Assembly (NCBI GenBank): GCA_051010055.1
Contig: JBPCVY010000032.1
Coordinates: 1 to 58,701, forward strand
Direction of reading: 5' to 3'
Source of the DNA: CAJQND01 sp051010055
GTDB lineage: Bacteria; Pseudomonadota; Alphaproteobacteria; Rhizobiales; CAJQND01
DNA length: 58,701 nucleotides
Made by a program: the position numbers and the translations under genes
In this document: positions 26,842 to 34,175 of the stretch, one piece after another
How the letters are laid out: each line of letters begins with the position of its first letter
Numbering within the stretch: position 1 is the first letter of the stretch
The notes under the pieces: model-generated
Told to the model about the DNA's origin: nothing
The model's database searches: none
Seen by the model: the letters and a program-made list of their open reading frames with translations, nothing else

Positions 26842-28124
26842 CACCCGCCGCCCCACAGCGTGCTTGTGCATTTTACTTCGCCGGCAATGGCGGTTTCCAC
26901 ACAATCTTCAAGACTGCCGAACGCAACTTCAACATCCAGCATGCCGGGACCGTAGTAGGCCCACTTGGCAGAGTTCGTCATAACGACACCCTTGCAACCA
27001 CGCACCGGCGGACCGAAGTAGGTGCATGTGTCTACAATGACGCGCCAGCCCAGCCGTTCCAGTTCCAAGGCCCAGCCTTTCTCATCTATAAGCGCTTTCA
27101 CGTGGCGGCTCGTCGATACATAAGCGGTAACGCCTGCCGCAATGGGCCGGCCTTCTGCAAGGTTCATAAGAGCGGCGAACTCGGTGAACGAAAAATGAGG
27201 CGTTCCAAGCGCAACCATGTTGACGCTGCCGCTATGGGTTGGCGACAGTTCAGAGCGGGCGTGCTGCATATCAGCAAGAGTGATCGTCACGGGTTCTGCA
27301 GGTTCATCACCTTGAAAAGCAACTTCCAGCGTTTCCGCTTCCGGGGTCAGGCCCACCGCGTGAAACATCTCAACACCACCCGAGGCAGCAGCTGCCGCAC
27401 TGAAGGCCTTCAGACCATCTGCATTTGTGCCCTCGGCCAGCCCGGACACGACCGGAATGGTGGACCCAGCACGCCGCCCCACGAGATATCCGGCAACATG
27501 AGGAAAAATATCCTGCCCACGCAGGCTTTGGGGCACATCATCAGCGAACTCGAACAGCATAGCGCCACGGCGGTTTTCCGTTTTGTGCAATCCCGCATAT
27601 GGCGCCCTGCCCGTCAGCGATGCACAGACATCGAGAAAGTCGCCATACTTGTTGGTCCGCGCCCCGGTAACCGAATTGTAGTAAGTCACCGCATTGGATT
27701 CTGATCCAATGATGTGATCTCCAAGCCCGGGACCGCCCGGAATTTGGTATGGGGCGCACGTCCAGACCGGGCGGCATCCCATCTTTTGGTAGAGCGGCAA
27801 AAGCTCGCGCGCACCAGCCAGATATTCCGGCGATTTGTCAGGCGGCCTGATTTCATTACCACGCACGCTCACCGGCACTGTGTTCGTCCAGGAGGGAACC
27901 TTTACCTTTGCGCCGCCATCCACCACAAAGCGGGCAAAATCCACATGAGCCTGCCCATAATAGTGACAGGAATCAATGTGAGCGAAGGTGACATCAATCA
28001 GTTCTTCCGCACCAAGCGCCGCGCCGGCACGGATCACCATTTCCATGGCAAATTGGAGAACCTGGTCCTCCTCCCCCCGCAAAAGGGCTTCGTCTTGCTT
28101 CGAAAGTTCCAGTTCAGCTGTCAT
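26841..28124 (-). CDS. Aconitase X catalytic (large) subunit
   Basis: DUF521-type iron-sulfur dehydratase. The 427-residue start LSKQDEALLRGEEDQVLQFAME is typical. Candidate cluster or active-site cysteines are in IDSCHYYGQAHVDF, LDVCASLTGRAPYAG and DTCTYFGPPVRGCKG. The central ESNAVTYYNSVTGARTNKYGD block is the family hallmark. Translationally coupled to the small subunit and 2 bp downstream of the 2-hydroxyacid dehydrogenase. No proline racemase, pyrroline reductase or hydroxyproline transporter is nearby. A hydroxyproline role is therefore possible but not supported by neighbours, which look like sugar-acid enzymes. Confidence 0.88.
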   Translation of the reverse strand: MTAELELSKQDEALLRGEEDQVLQFAMEMVIRAGAALGAEELIDVTFAHIDSCHYYGQAHVDFARFVVDGGAKVKVPSWTNTVPVSVRGNEIRPPDKSPEYLAGARELLPLYQKMGCRPVWTCAPYQIPGGPGLGDHIIGSESNAVTYYNSVTGARTNKYGDFLDVCASLTGRAPYAGLHKTENRRGAMLFEFADDVPQSLRGQDIFPHVAGYLVGRRAGSTIPVVSGLAEGTNADGLKAFSAAAAASGGVEMFHAVGLTPEAETLEVAFQGDEPAEPVTITLADMQHARSELSPTHSGSVNMVALGTPHFSFTEFAALMNLAEGRPIAAGVTAYVSTSRHVKALIDEKGWALELERLGWRVIVDTCTYFGPPVRGCKGVVMTNSAKWAYYGPGMLDVEVAFGSLEDCVETAIAGEVKCTSTLWGGG

Positions 28125-28126
28125 GG

Positions 28127-29068
28127 TCAGATTGGTGAAGAGATCACGCCTTTTCCGGCAAAATACGATGCCAAATTGTCGACCACCCTGTCGCCCATTG
28201 CTTTTCGGGTTTCTATTGTTGCCGAACCCTGATGGGGCTGCAGCACCACATTGTCCATCTCAAGCAGGGCCATTGGTACGCGCGGTTCGTCTTCAAACAC
28301 GTCAAGGCCTGCAGCGCCAAGCTTGCCATTTTCCAAGGCTGCGATAAGTGCTTCCTCATCATGCACCGGCCCACGCGCAATATTGATGAATGTTCCTTCA
28401 GGCCCGAGCGCTTCCAACACTTGTTGGTTGACGATGTGATGGGTTGCCGGCCCACCAGGGCAAATGGCGATGAGATAGTCCGACATCGAAGCCATTTCCG
28501 TAAGGTCGCCATAGTAAGTATATGTTTGGCCGGGTTGCTCAGTGCGGCCTGAATAAACAATGTTGCAGCCGAACACCTCTAATTTCTGCGCAATATCTTT
28601 CCCAATACGTCCGAGCCCGAGAATGCCCACTGTCTTGCCGCGTATGCCGCGGGAAAGGGGCGGGTCGCCTTCATATTCCCAGCGCCCTTGCCGGACATAC
28701 TTATCCCATTCAACGAACCGCCGCGATGTTGTCAGGATAAATGCAATTGCCAGGTTTGCGACTTCATCGTTCAGTACATCCGGCGTGTTGCCCACCGCAA
28801 TTGCGCGCGCCTTTGCTGCGTCAAGATCAATATGATCGACCCCTACGCCAAAACTGGAGATAATTTTGAGATTGGGCAACTTGTCCATGAAGGCGCCATC
28901 CGTGCGGTAATGGGAGCCGGTGGCAACCGCTTCGATCTCCTTGCCATGTTCTGCAAACACGGCTGCTTCGTCATCTGCCGTCCACAGGCGCACGATATCA
29001 TACTCGCTCTCAAGCGCCGCCATGACATGAGGCATCATTGGCACGGTCATCAATAATTTTGTCGACAT
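28127..29068 (-). CDS. D-2-hydroxyacid dehydrogenase (NAD(P)-dependent)
   Basis: The ATG at 29068 (MSTKLLMTVPMMPH) has a good GAGGAAAG site and gives 313 residues. The open frame runs to 29338 but crosses the divergent promoter and start of the opposite gene, so that extension is rejected. The Rossmann fingerprint is GILGLGRIGKDIAQKLEVFG. Catalytic Arg is in NIARGPVHDEEALI, Glu in GLDVFEDEPRVP, and His in LQPHQGSATIETR (the usual PHIGS has a Gln here). Relatives are hydroxypyruvate/glyoxylate or sugar-acid reductases. First gene of the leftward arm with aconitase X. Confidence 0.88.
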   Translation of the reverse strand: MSTKLLMTVPMMPHVMAALESEYDIVRLWTADDEAAVFAEHGKEIEAVATGSHYRTDGAFMDKLPNLKIISSFGVGVDHIDLDAAKARAIAVGNTPDVLNDEVANLAIAFILTTSRRFVEWDKYVRQGRWEYEGDPPLSRGIRGKTVGILGLGRIGKDIAQKLEVFGCNIVYSGRTEQPGQTYTYYGDLTEMASMSDYLIAICPGGPATHHIVNQQVLEALGPEGTFINIARGPVHDEEALIAALENGKLGAAGLDVFEDEPRVPMALLEMDNVVLQPHQGSATIETRKAMGDRVVDNLASYFAGKGVISSPI

Positions 29069-29090
29069 AACTTTCCTCAGGGCAGTTGCG

Positions 29091-29124
29091 GCAAGAAAAA
29101 TAATGTATACATTCTTTTTCTTGC
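29091..29124. promoter_or_regulatory. 34-bp near-perfect palindrome in a divergent promoter (candidate operator)
   Basis: Outer arms GCAAGAAAAA (29091-29100) and TTTTTCTTGC (29115-29124) flank the perfect 12-bp palindrome AATGTATACATT (29102-29113). Only the single pair 29101/29114 is unmatched. The TGTATACA core is typical of GntR-family operators. It lies 22 bp from one start and 34 bp from the other, so one regulator could control both arms. No regulator gene is adjacent. Confidence 0.65.
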
Positions 29125-29158
29125 GCACCAACGACAAAACAAAAGCCGGGATAACAAA

Positions 29159-30889
29159 ATGGCCCCTCGGAGAAAACGCAAGCTCAGATCTACAGAATGG
29201 TTTGGAAAGCCCGGCAAGGACGGTTTCAACCATCGCAGCTGGATGAAGAACCAGGGCCAACCCGACGATCAGTTCGATGGGCGCCCGGTGATTGGCATTT
29301 GTAATTCCTGGTCTGAACTCACACCCTGCAACGCCCATTTCCGTATTCTGGCGGAGCGGGTGAAACGCGGGGTTTATGAAGCTGGCGGATTCCCGCTTGA
29401 GTTTCCTGTCATGTCGCTTGGGGAAACCTTGATGCGGCCAACAACAATGATGTTCCGCAACCTTGCATCAATGGATGTGGAAGAATCCATAAGGGCCAAC
29501 CCGCTCGACGGCGTCATTCTTCTGGTTGGCTGCGACAAGACAACACCGGCATTGGTTATGGGGGCGGCCTCGTGCGATTTGCCGAGCCTTGTTGTCTCCG
29601 GCGGGCCGATGTTGAACGGGCGCTGGCGCAATGAGCTTGTAGGCTCGGGCACCCATGTGTGGAAGTTCGACGAGATGCGCAAGACCGGCAAGATGACCGA
29701 CAACATGATGCGTGAAGCTGAATCATGCATGTCGCGTTCTATCGGCCACTGCATGACCATGGGCACGGCCTCGACAATGGCCTCGATGATGGAAGCGCTT
29801 GGCATAGGCTTGCCGCAAAATGCTGCAACGCCAGCGGCTGATGCTCGCCGCAACACCCTTGCCCACCTTGCCGGCAGGCGTATCGTTGAAATGGTGCATG
29901 AAGATATGCGCATGTCGAAAATCTTGACCCGCGCGGCCTTCGAAAATGCGGTGCGCACCAATGGCGCCATTGGCGGCTCTACCAATGCGGTGGTCCACCT
30001 GATGGCGATAGCGGGCCGGCTGGGTGTCGAGCTTTCCCTGGATGACTGGGACACCCTTGGCCGCGATGTTCCGTGCTTGGTGAACCTTATGCCATCAGGT
30101 GAATTCCTGATGGAAGATTTCTACTATGCCGGCGGCTTGCCGGTGGTGCTGCGGGAGTTGGGCGAGAACGGAAAGCTCAACAAGCGAGCAATGACCGTCA
30201 ACGGCAAAACCATCTGGTCCAACGTAAAGGATGCAGAATGTTTCGACCGGAAAGTCATCCACACTTGGAAGCGGCCTTTCAAGAAACAGGGCGGCATATG
30301 CGTTTTGCGGGGCAATCTGGCACCAGATGGTGCAGTGGTTAAGCCTTCTGCGGCAACGCCCAAGCTCATGCGCCACAAGGGCACCGCCGTGGTGTTCGAA
30401 GATATCGACGATTACAAAAAGCGCATTGATGATCCCAAACTGAAAATCGATGAAAATTCGGTCATGGTGCTCAAAAATTGCGGCCCCAAGGGCTACCCAG
30501 GCTTTCCGGAAGTTGGCAATATGGCGCTGCCCGCAAAGCTCCTTAAAAAGGGCATCACCGATATGGTCCGCATATCAGATGCGCGCATGTCAGGCACCGC
30601 TTATGGAACGGTATTGTTGCACACAGCGCCGGAATCAGCGGTTGGCGGCCCGCTGGCTCTTGTACACGAAGGCGACCTTATAGAAGTAAACGTCAAGAAA
30701 CGGCTGGTGAGACTGCATGTTTCCGAAGCCGAACTTGCTGAAAGGCGCACAGCGTTCAAACCGCAAAAACCGCCCAAGCGCGGTTATGCGCGCATTTTTC
30801 ACGATCACATAGAACAGGCGGACACAGGTTGCGATTTCGATTTTCTCGTAGGGGCATCGGGTGCGCCGGTGCCGCGTGAAAGTCACTGA
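29159..30889 (+). CDS. IlvD/Edd-family dehydratase, sugar-acid (L-arabinonate-like) type
   Basis: Iron-sulfur dehydratase that converts an aldonic acid to its 2-keto-3-deoxy form. The 576-residue length and the N-terminal RSTEWFGKPGKDGFNHRSWM place it with arabinonate/xylonate-type dehydratases rather than IlvD. Cluster cysteines are expected in GICNSWSELTPCNAHF, LVGCDKTTPALVMGA and SCMSRSIGHCMTMGTASTM. NGAIGGSTNAVVHLMAIAGR and ISDARMSGTAYGTVLLHTAPE are family signatures. It diverges from the hydroxyacid dehydrogenase and is followed by an SDR. The exact substrate is an inference. Confidence 0.88.
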   Translation: MAPRRKRKLRSTEWFGKPGKDGFNHRSWMKNQGQPDDQFDGRPVIGICNSWSELTPCNAHFRILAERVKRGVYEAGGFPLEFPVMSLGETLMRPTTMMFRNLASMDVEESIRANPLDGVILLVGCDKTTPALVMGAASCDLPSLVVSGGPMLNGRWRNELVGSGTHVWKFDEMRKTGKMTDNMMREAESCMSRSIGHCMTMGTASTMASMMEALGIGLPQNAATPAADARRNTLAHLAGRRIVEMVHEDMRMSKILTRAAFENAVRTNGAIGGSTNAVVHLMAIAGRLGVELSLDDWDTLGRDVPCLVNLMPSGEFLMEDFYYAGGLPVVLRELGENGKLNKRAMTVNGKTIWSNVKDAECFDRKVIHTWKRPFKKQGGICVLRGNLAPDGAVVKPSAATPKLMRHKGTAVVFEDIDDYKKRIDDPKLKIDENSVMVLKNCGPKGYPGFPEVGNMALPAKLLKKGITDMVRISDARMSGTAYGTVLLHTAPESAVGGPLALVHEGDLIEVNVKKRLVRLHVSEAELAERRTAFKPQKPPKRGYARIFHDHIEQADTGCDFDFLVGASGAPVPRESH

Positions 30890-30919
30890 GTTACAAACAT
30901 CCATGTAGGAGCGAAGGTT

Positions 30920-31675
30920 ATGGCGGGAAGGCTTGAAGGTAAGAAAACGTTGGTGACGGCAGCTGCACAGGGCATTGGCCATGCGGTGGCCAAAGCGTGC
31001 GCCAATGAAGGTGCAATTGTTACTGCAACCGATATTAACGAAGACAAGGTGGCCAAAGAACTGTCCGGTTACGGTAATGTCACTACGAAAAAGTTCGATG
31101 TGCTGGATGGTGACGAGATCAAGAAAATGGCCGCCGAAATTGGCGCAGTTGATGCGCTTTTCAACCTTGCCGGCTTTGTCCATTCAGGCACCATTCTTGA
31201 GTCCACTGATGAGGAATGGGACTTTGCGTTCAATCTCAACGCCCGGGCCATGTACCGCACTTCCCGCGCCTTCTTACCGGCAATGCTTGAGGCAGGCGGC
31301 GGCTCCATCATCAACATGTCGTCGGCGGTTTCTTCCCTTGCAGGGGCCCCGATAAGGTGCGTTTATTCCGCCTCCAAGGCAGCAGTCATCGGCCTGACAA
31401 AATCAATCGCTCGGGACTTCATTGACCAGGGCGTCAGGTGCAATTGCATTTGCCCGGGCACAATACAGTCACCTTCTTTGGAAGAAAGGATAACCCAGCT
31501 CGGCGAAACCATGGGCGGTGTCGAAAAGGCCCGCGAATGGTTCATTGCCCGCCAGCCCATGGGCCGGGTCGGAACGACAGAGGAAGTTGCCGCGCTGGCG
31601 GTTTACTTCGCTTCCGATGAATCCCGGTTTACCACCGGCACCACCGCTGTAATTGACGGTGGTTTCACACTTTAG
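30920..31675 (+). CDS. Short-chain dehydrogenase/reductase
   Basis: Classical SDR of 251 residues, likely oxidising a hydroxy group of the deoxy-keto-acid made by the preceding dehydratase. The cofactor loop is AAAQGIGHAVAKACA (about residues 14-28) with an acidic ATDIN that favours NAD. NLAG is present, and the catalytic Ser-Tyr-Lys set is in INMSSAVSS and CVYSASKAAVIGL. The closing TTGTTAVIDGGFTL is typical. It resembles 2-keto-3-deoxy-L-fuconate dehydrogenase and BDH2-like enzymes. The gene follows the dehydratase by 30 bp and has AGGAGCGAAGG upstream. Confidence 0.88.
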   Translation: MAGRLEGKKTLVTAAAQGIGHAVAKACANEGAIVTATDINEDKVAKELSGYGNVTTKKFDVLDGDEIKKMAAEIGAVDALFNLAGFVHSGTILESTDEEWDFAFNLNARAMYRTSRAFLPAMLEAGGGSIINMSSAVSSLAGAPIRCVYSASKAAVIGLTKSIARDFIDQGVRCNCICPGTIQSPSLEERITQLGETMGGVEKAREWFIARQPMGRVGTTEEVAALAVYFASDESRFTTGTTAVIDGGFTL

Positions 31676-31739
31676 GGGCAATTGCGCCCTCCGTCGGGAC
31701 GTAAAGTATTTCCGATACTGGCTAATTATAGATTTTTCC

Positions 31740-31758
31740 AATATCAAGTATAGATATT
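31740..31758. promoter_or_regulatory. Dyad AATATC-N7-GATATT upstream of the AEP transporter
   Basis: A perfect 6-bp inverted repeat with a 7-bp spacer contains a T-N11-A core, the format of LysR-type sites. It lies about 200 bp before phnS. A LysR regulator is encoded in the same island. Assignment is tentative. Confidence 0.25.
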
Positions 31759-31881
31759 AGCAATTTGATCTATTGACGCCCGACTCGCAATCATCGTCCT
31801 GTAACAAAAGGGGCATCGCACCAACGCGCCTCGGCAAAACTTTTTGTTTGGGAGTACCAAACCGGAAGATTTGTGATTTAT

Positions 31882-31913
31882 CTGACATGAGGTTGTCATG
31901 TTGGATGTATACT
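31882..31913 (+). promoter_or_regulatory. PHO box and -10 element upstream of phnS
   Basis: Two 7-bp direct repeats, CTGACAT (31882-31888) and TTGTCAT (31893-31899), are separated by 4 bases. Each is one substitution from the CTGTCAT PHO-box unit, in the canonical spacing. TATACT at 31908-31913 provides a -10 hexamer 8 bp further on, the expected layout for a PhoB-activated promoter in which the box replaces the -35. The phnS ATG is 47 bp beyond. Confidence 0.65.
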
Positions 31914-31959
31914 AAGAAGCGCGACGGTACTTGTCCTATTTTCCAGGGAGAGAGAAGTT

Positions 31960-32994
31960 ATGAGATCAGGATTCATTGGCAAACTGTTCACCGGCGTGGC
32001 GTTTGCCGCTGCTGCCTTCGGCATCAGTGCACCACAAGCCACAGCCGGCGAGTTGACTGTTTATACTGCCGTGGAAGCCGAAGACCTAAAGCGCTATGCG
32101 GAAACGTTCAACAAAGCCCACCCGGATGTCAAAATCAAATGGGTACGCGATTCCACCGGCATCGTGACGGCGAAACTGCTGGCTGAGAAAAACAACCCGC
32201 AAGCTGACGTGGTCTGGGGGCTGGCGGCAACATCGCTTCTGCTGTTGAAGAGCGAAGGCATGCTCGAGCCATATGCGCCTACAGGCGTTGAGATGCTTGA
32301 CAAGAAGTTCGTTGATAAATCCAACCCGCCAACATGGACCGGTATGGACGCATGGGTTGCTTCGGTTTGCTACAACACTGTTGAGGCCAAGAAGGCCGGG
32401 CTTACCCCGCCCACATCTTGGAAAGACCTGACCAAGCCCATGTACAAAGGCCATGTCATTATGCCGAACCCGAACTCTTCGGGAACGGGTTTTCTTGATG
32501 TTTCAAGCTGGCTGCAGATGTTTGGCGAGGACGATGGCTGGAAGTTTATGGACGCGTTGCATGAAAACATTGCGCGCTACACCCATTCCGGCTCCAAGCC
32601 ATGCAAGCTTGCAGCAGCGGGCGAAATTCCGATCGGCGTGTCGTTCGCATTCCGCGGCGCCAAGTCCAAGGCAAAAGGCGCACCGCTTGAAATCATCGTA
32701 CCTTCCGAAGGTGTCGGTTGGGATATGGAAGCAACAGCTATTGTTGCAGGTACCGGCAATATTGAAGATGCTAAAAAACTCGTCGATTGGTCGGTCACCA
32801 AGGAAGCCAATGAAATGTACAACACGGGATATGCTGTTGTGGCCATTCCCGGCGTTGCCAAACCGGTTGAACATTTCCCGGCTAACCTGACCGAAAAGAT
32901 GATCGATAATGACTTTGAATTTGCTGCCAACAACCGCAAGCGCATTCTTGCCGAATGGCAAAAGCGCTACGATTCCAAGTCTGATCCAAAATAA
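31960..32994 (+). CDS. phnS: 2-Aminoethylphosphonate ABC transporter, substrate-binding protein (PhnS type)
   Basis: Periplasmic binding protein of the Fe3+/spermidine-type fold that captures AEP. The 344 residues begin with a signal peptide (GKLFTGVAFAAAAFGISAPQATAG) cleaved near residue 27. The mature domain starts ELTVYTAVEAEDLKRYAETFNKAHPDV, followed by WVRDSTGIVTAKLLAEKNNPQADVVWGLAATSLLLLK, as in the PhnS/AepS group. The phnW/phnY/phnA genes downstream support the AEP assignment. Upstream are a PHO box and GGGAGAGAG ribosome-binding site. Followed by the ATPase after 81 bp. Confidence 0.85.
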   Translation: MRSGFIGKLFTGVAFAAAAFGISAPQATAGELTVYTAVEAEDLKRYAETFNKAHPDVKIKWVRDSTGIVTAKLLAEKNNPQADVVWGLAATSLLLLKSEGMLEPYAPTGVEMLDKKFVDKSNPPTWTGMDAWVASVCYNTVEAKKAGLTPPTSWKDLTKPMYKGHVIMPNPNSSGTGFLDVSSWLQMFGEDDGWKFMDALHENIARYTHSGSKPCKLAAAGEIPIGVSFAFRGAKSKAKGAPLEIIVPSEGVGWDMEATAIVAGTGNIEDAKKLVDWSVTKEANEMYNTGYAVVAIPGVAKPVEHFPANLTEKMIDNDFEFAANNRKRILAEWQKRYDSKSDPK

Positions 32995-33075
32995 CAAACA
33001 ATTGCCGGGTTACGGCATTTACCAGGCTGGCGGCGCTCGTGCGCTGCCGGTCTGTTTTACGGGGGCGCATAAATC

Positions 33076-34173
33076 ATGAGCGGCAACAATGGCGGCGTTT
33101 TCATTTCCATCCGCCATCTGGTGAAAAAGTTCGGCACCTTCACCGCGTTGGATGATATTTCTTTCGACATTGAAGAAGGTGCATTTGTTTGTTTTCTGGG
33201 ACCATCGGGGTGCGGCAAGACAACCATGTTGAGAGCCATTGCGGGCCTCGACATTCAAACATCGGGAGCGATTGTTCAGGCTGGACGTAACATTTCTAAT
33301 CTTCCACCTTCCGAACGTGACTTCGGTATTGTTTTTCAGTCATATGCGTTGTTTCCGAACCTCACCGTTCAGCAGAATGTGGCCTATGGCCTTGAAAATG
33401 CTGGAAAATCAAAAACAGAAGTTACCGGACGCGTCACCGAACTGTTGCAGCTGGTGGGGCTTCCCGATCAGGGCGCGAAATATCCAGCACAGCTTTCAGG
33501 CGGACAGCAGCAACGCATAGCCCTTGCCCGCGCCCTTGCAACATCACCAGGATTGCTGCTCCTTGATGAGCCATTATCAGCTCTCGACGCGCGGGTCCGG
33601 GTGCATCTTCGCCATGAGATCAAACAGCTGCAACAACGCCTTGGGGTCACCACAATCATGGTTACCCACGATCAGGAAGAGGCCCTGTCGATGGCTGATG
33701 TCATCGTGGTCATGAACCATGGCGTCATAGACCAGATTGGCACGCCGGAGGAAATTTACCGCAAGCCCGCCTCGCTGTTCGTTGCCAATTTTATCGGCGA
33801 GATGAACCAGATGCCGGGCAAGGTCATCGCAGACGATAGCGTCGCGCTTGGTGACTTGAAGCTTGCCTGCCAGTCACACAACTTGCCGAAGAACGCCGAA
33901 GCGGTGGTGGCGATACGGCCAGAAGATATCGTTCCGCAGTCAAATGCCTCAAAGGCGCAAAAGAACTGCATCACGGCCAATATTGAAGATATGGAATTTC
34001 TGGGCTCTTTTTCGCGGGTGGAAATTGGCGGCGGCGCTTTGGAAGATACAACCCTAACGGCGGATCTGTCCGTTAATGCGGTAAAAAGGCTGAACGCAAA
34101 ACCAGGCGCAAAGATAAAGATTGAACTGCCGCAAGACAGGCTCTTGGTCTTTCCTGCAAATGGTGGTGCCTGA
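33076..34173 (+). CDS. phnT: 2-Aminoethylphosphonate ABC transporter, ATP-binding protein (PhnT type)
   Basis: Cytoplasmic ATPase that energises AEP import. The 365 residues contain Walker A GPSGCGKTTMLRAIAGL (about residues 39-55), Q-loop FQSYALFPN, signature LSGGQQQRIALARALA, Walker B LLLLDEPLSALD and H-loop VTHDQEEAL. A C-terminal TOBE-type domain starts after residue 240 (IRPEDIVPQ) and places it in the PotA/FbpC-like subfamily, as expected for PhnT. Separated from the permease gene by 2 bp. Confidence 0.88.
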   Translation: MSGNNGGVFISIRHLVKKFGTFTALDDISFDIEEGAFVCFLGPSGCGKTTMLRAIAGLDIQTSGAIVQAGRNISNLPPSERDFGIVFQSYALFPNLTVQQNVAYGLENAGKSKTEVTGRVTELLQLVGLPDQGAKYPAQLSGGQQQRIALARALATSPGLLLLDEPLSALDARVRVHLRHEIKQLQQRLGVTTIMVTHDQEEALSMADVIVVMNHGVIDQIGTPEEIYRKPASLFVANFIGEMNQMPGKVIADDSVALGDLKLACQSHNLPKNAEAVVAIRPEDIVPQSNASKAQKNCITANIEDMEFLGSFSRVEIGGGALEDTTLTADLSVNAVKRLNAKPGAKIKIELPQDRLLVFPANGGA

Positions 34174-34175
34174 TC

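Noticed and set aside
29069..29338. N-terminal extension of the 2-hydroxyacid dehydrogenase
   Set aside because: It crosses the divergent promoter palindrome and the start of the opposite dehydratase gene, and the ATG at 29068 has a proper ribosome-binding site and family-like N-terminus.
31902..31917. GATGTATACTAA near phnS as a second copy of the 29102-29113 palindrome
   Set aside because: Only the GTATAC core is symmetric; the flanks do not match, and the bases are better explained as the -10 region of the PHO-box promoter.
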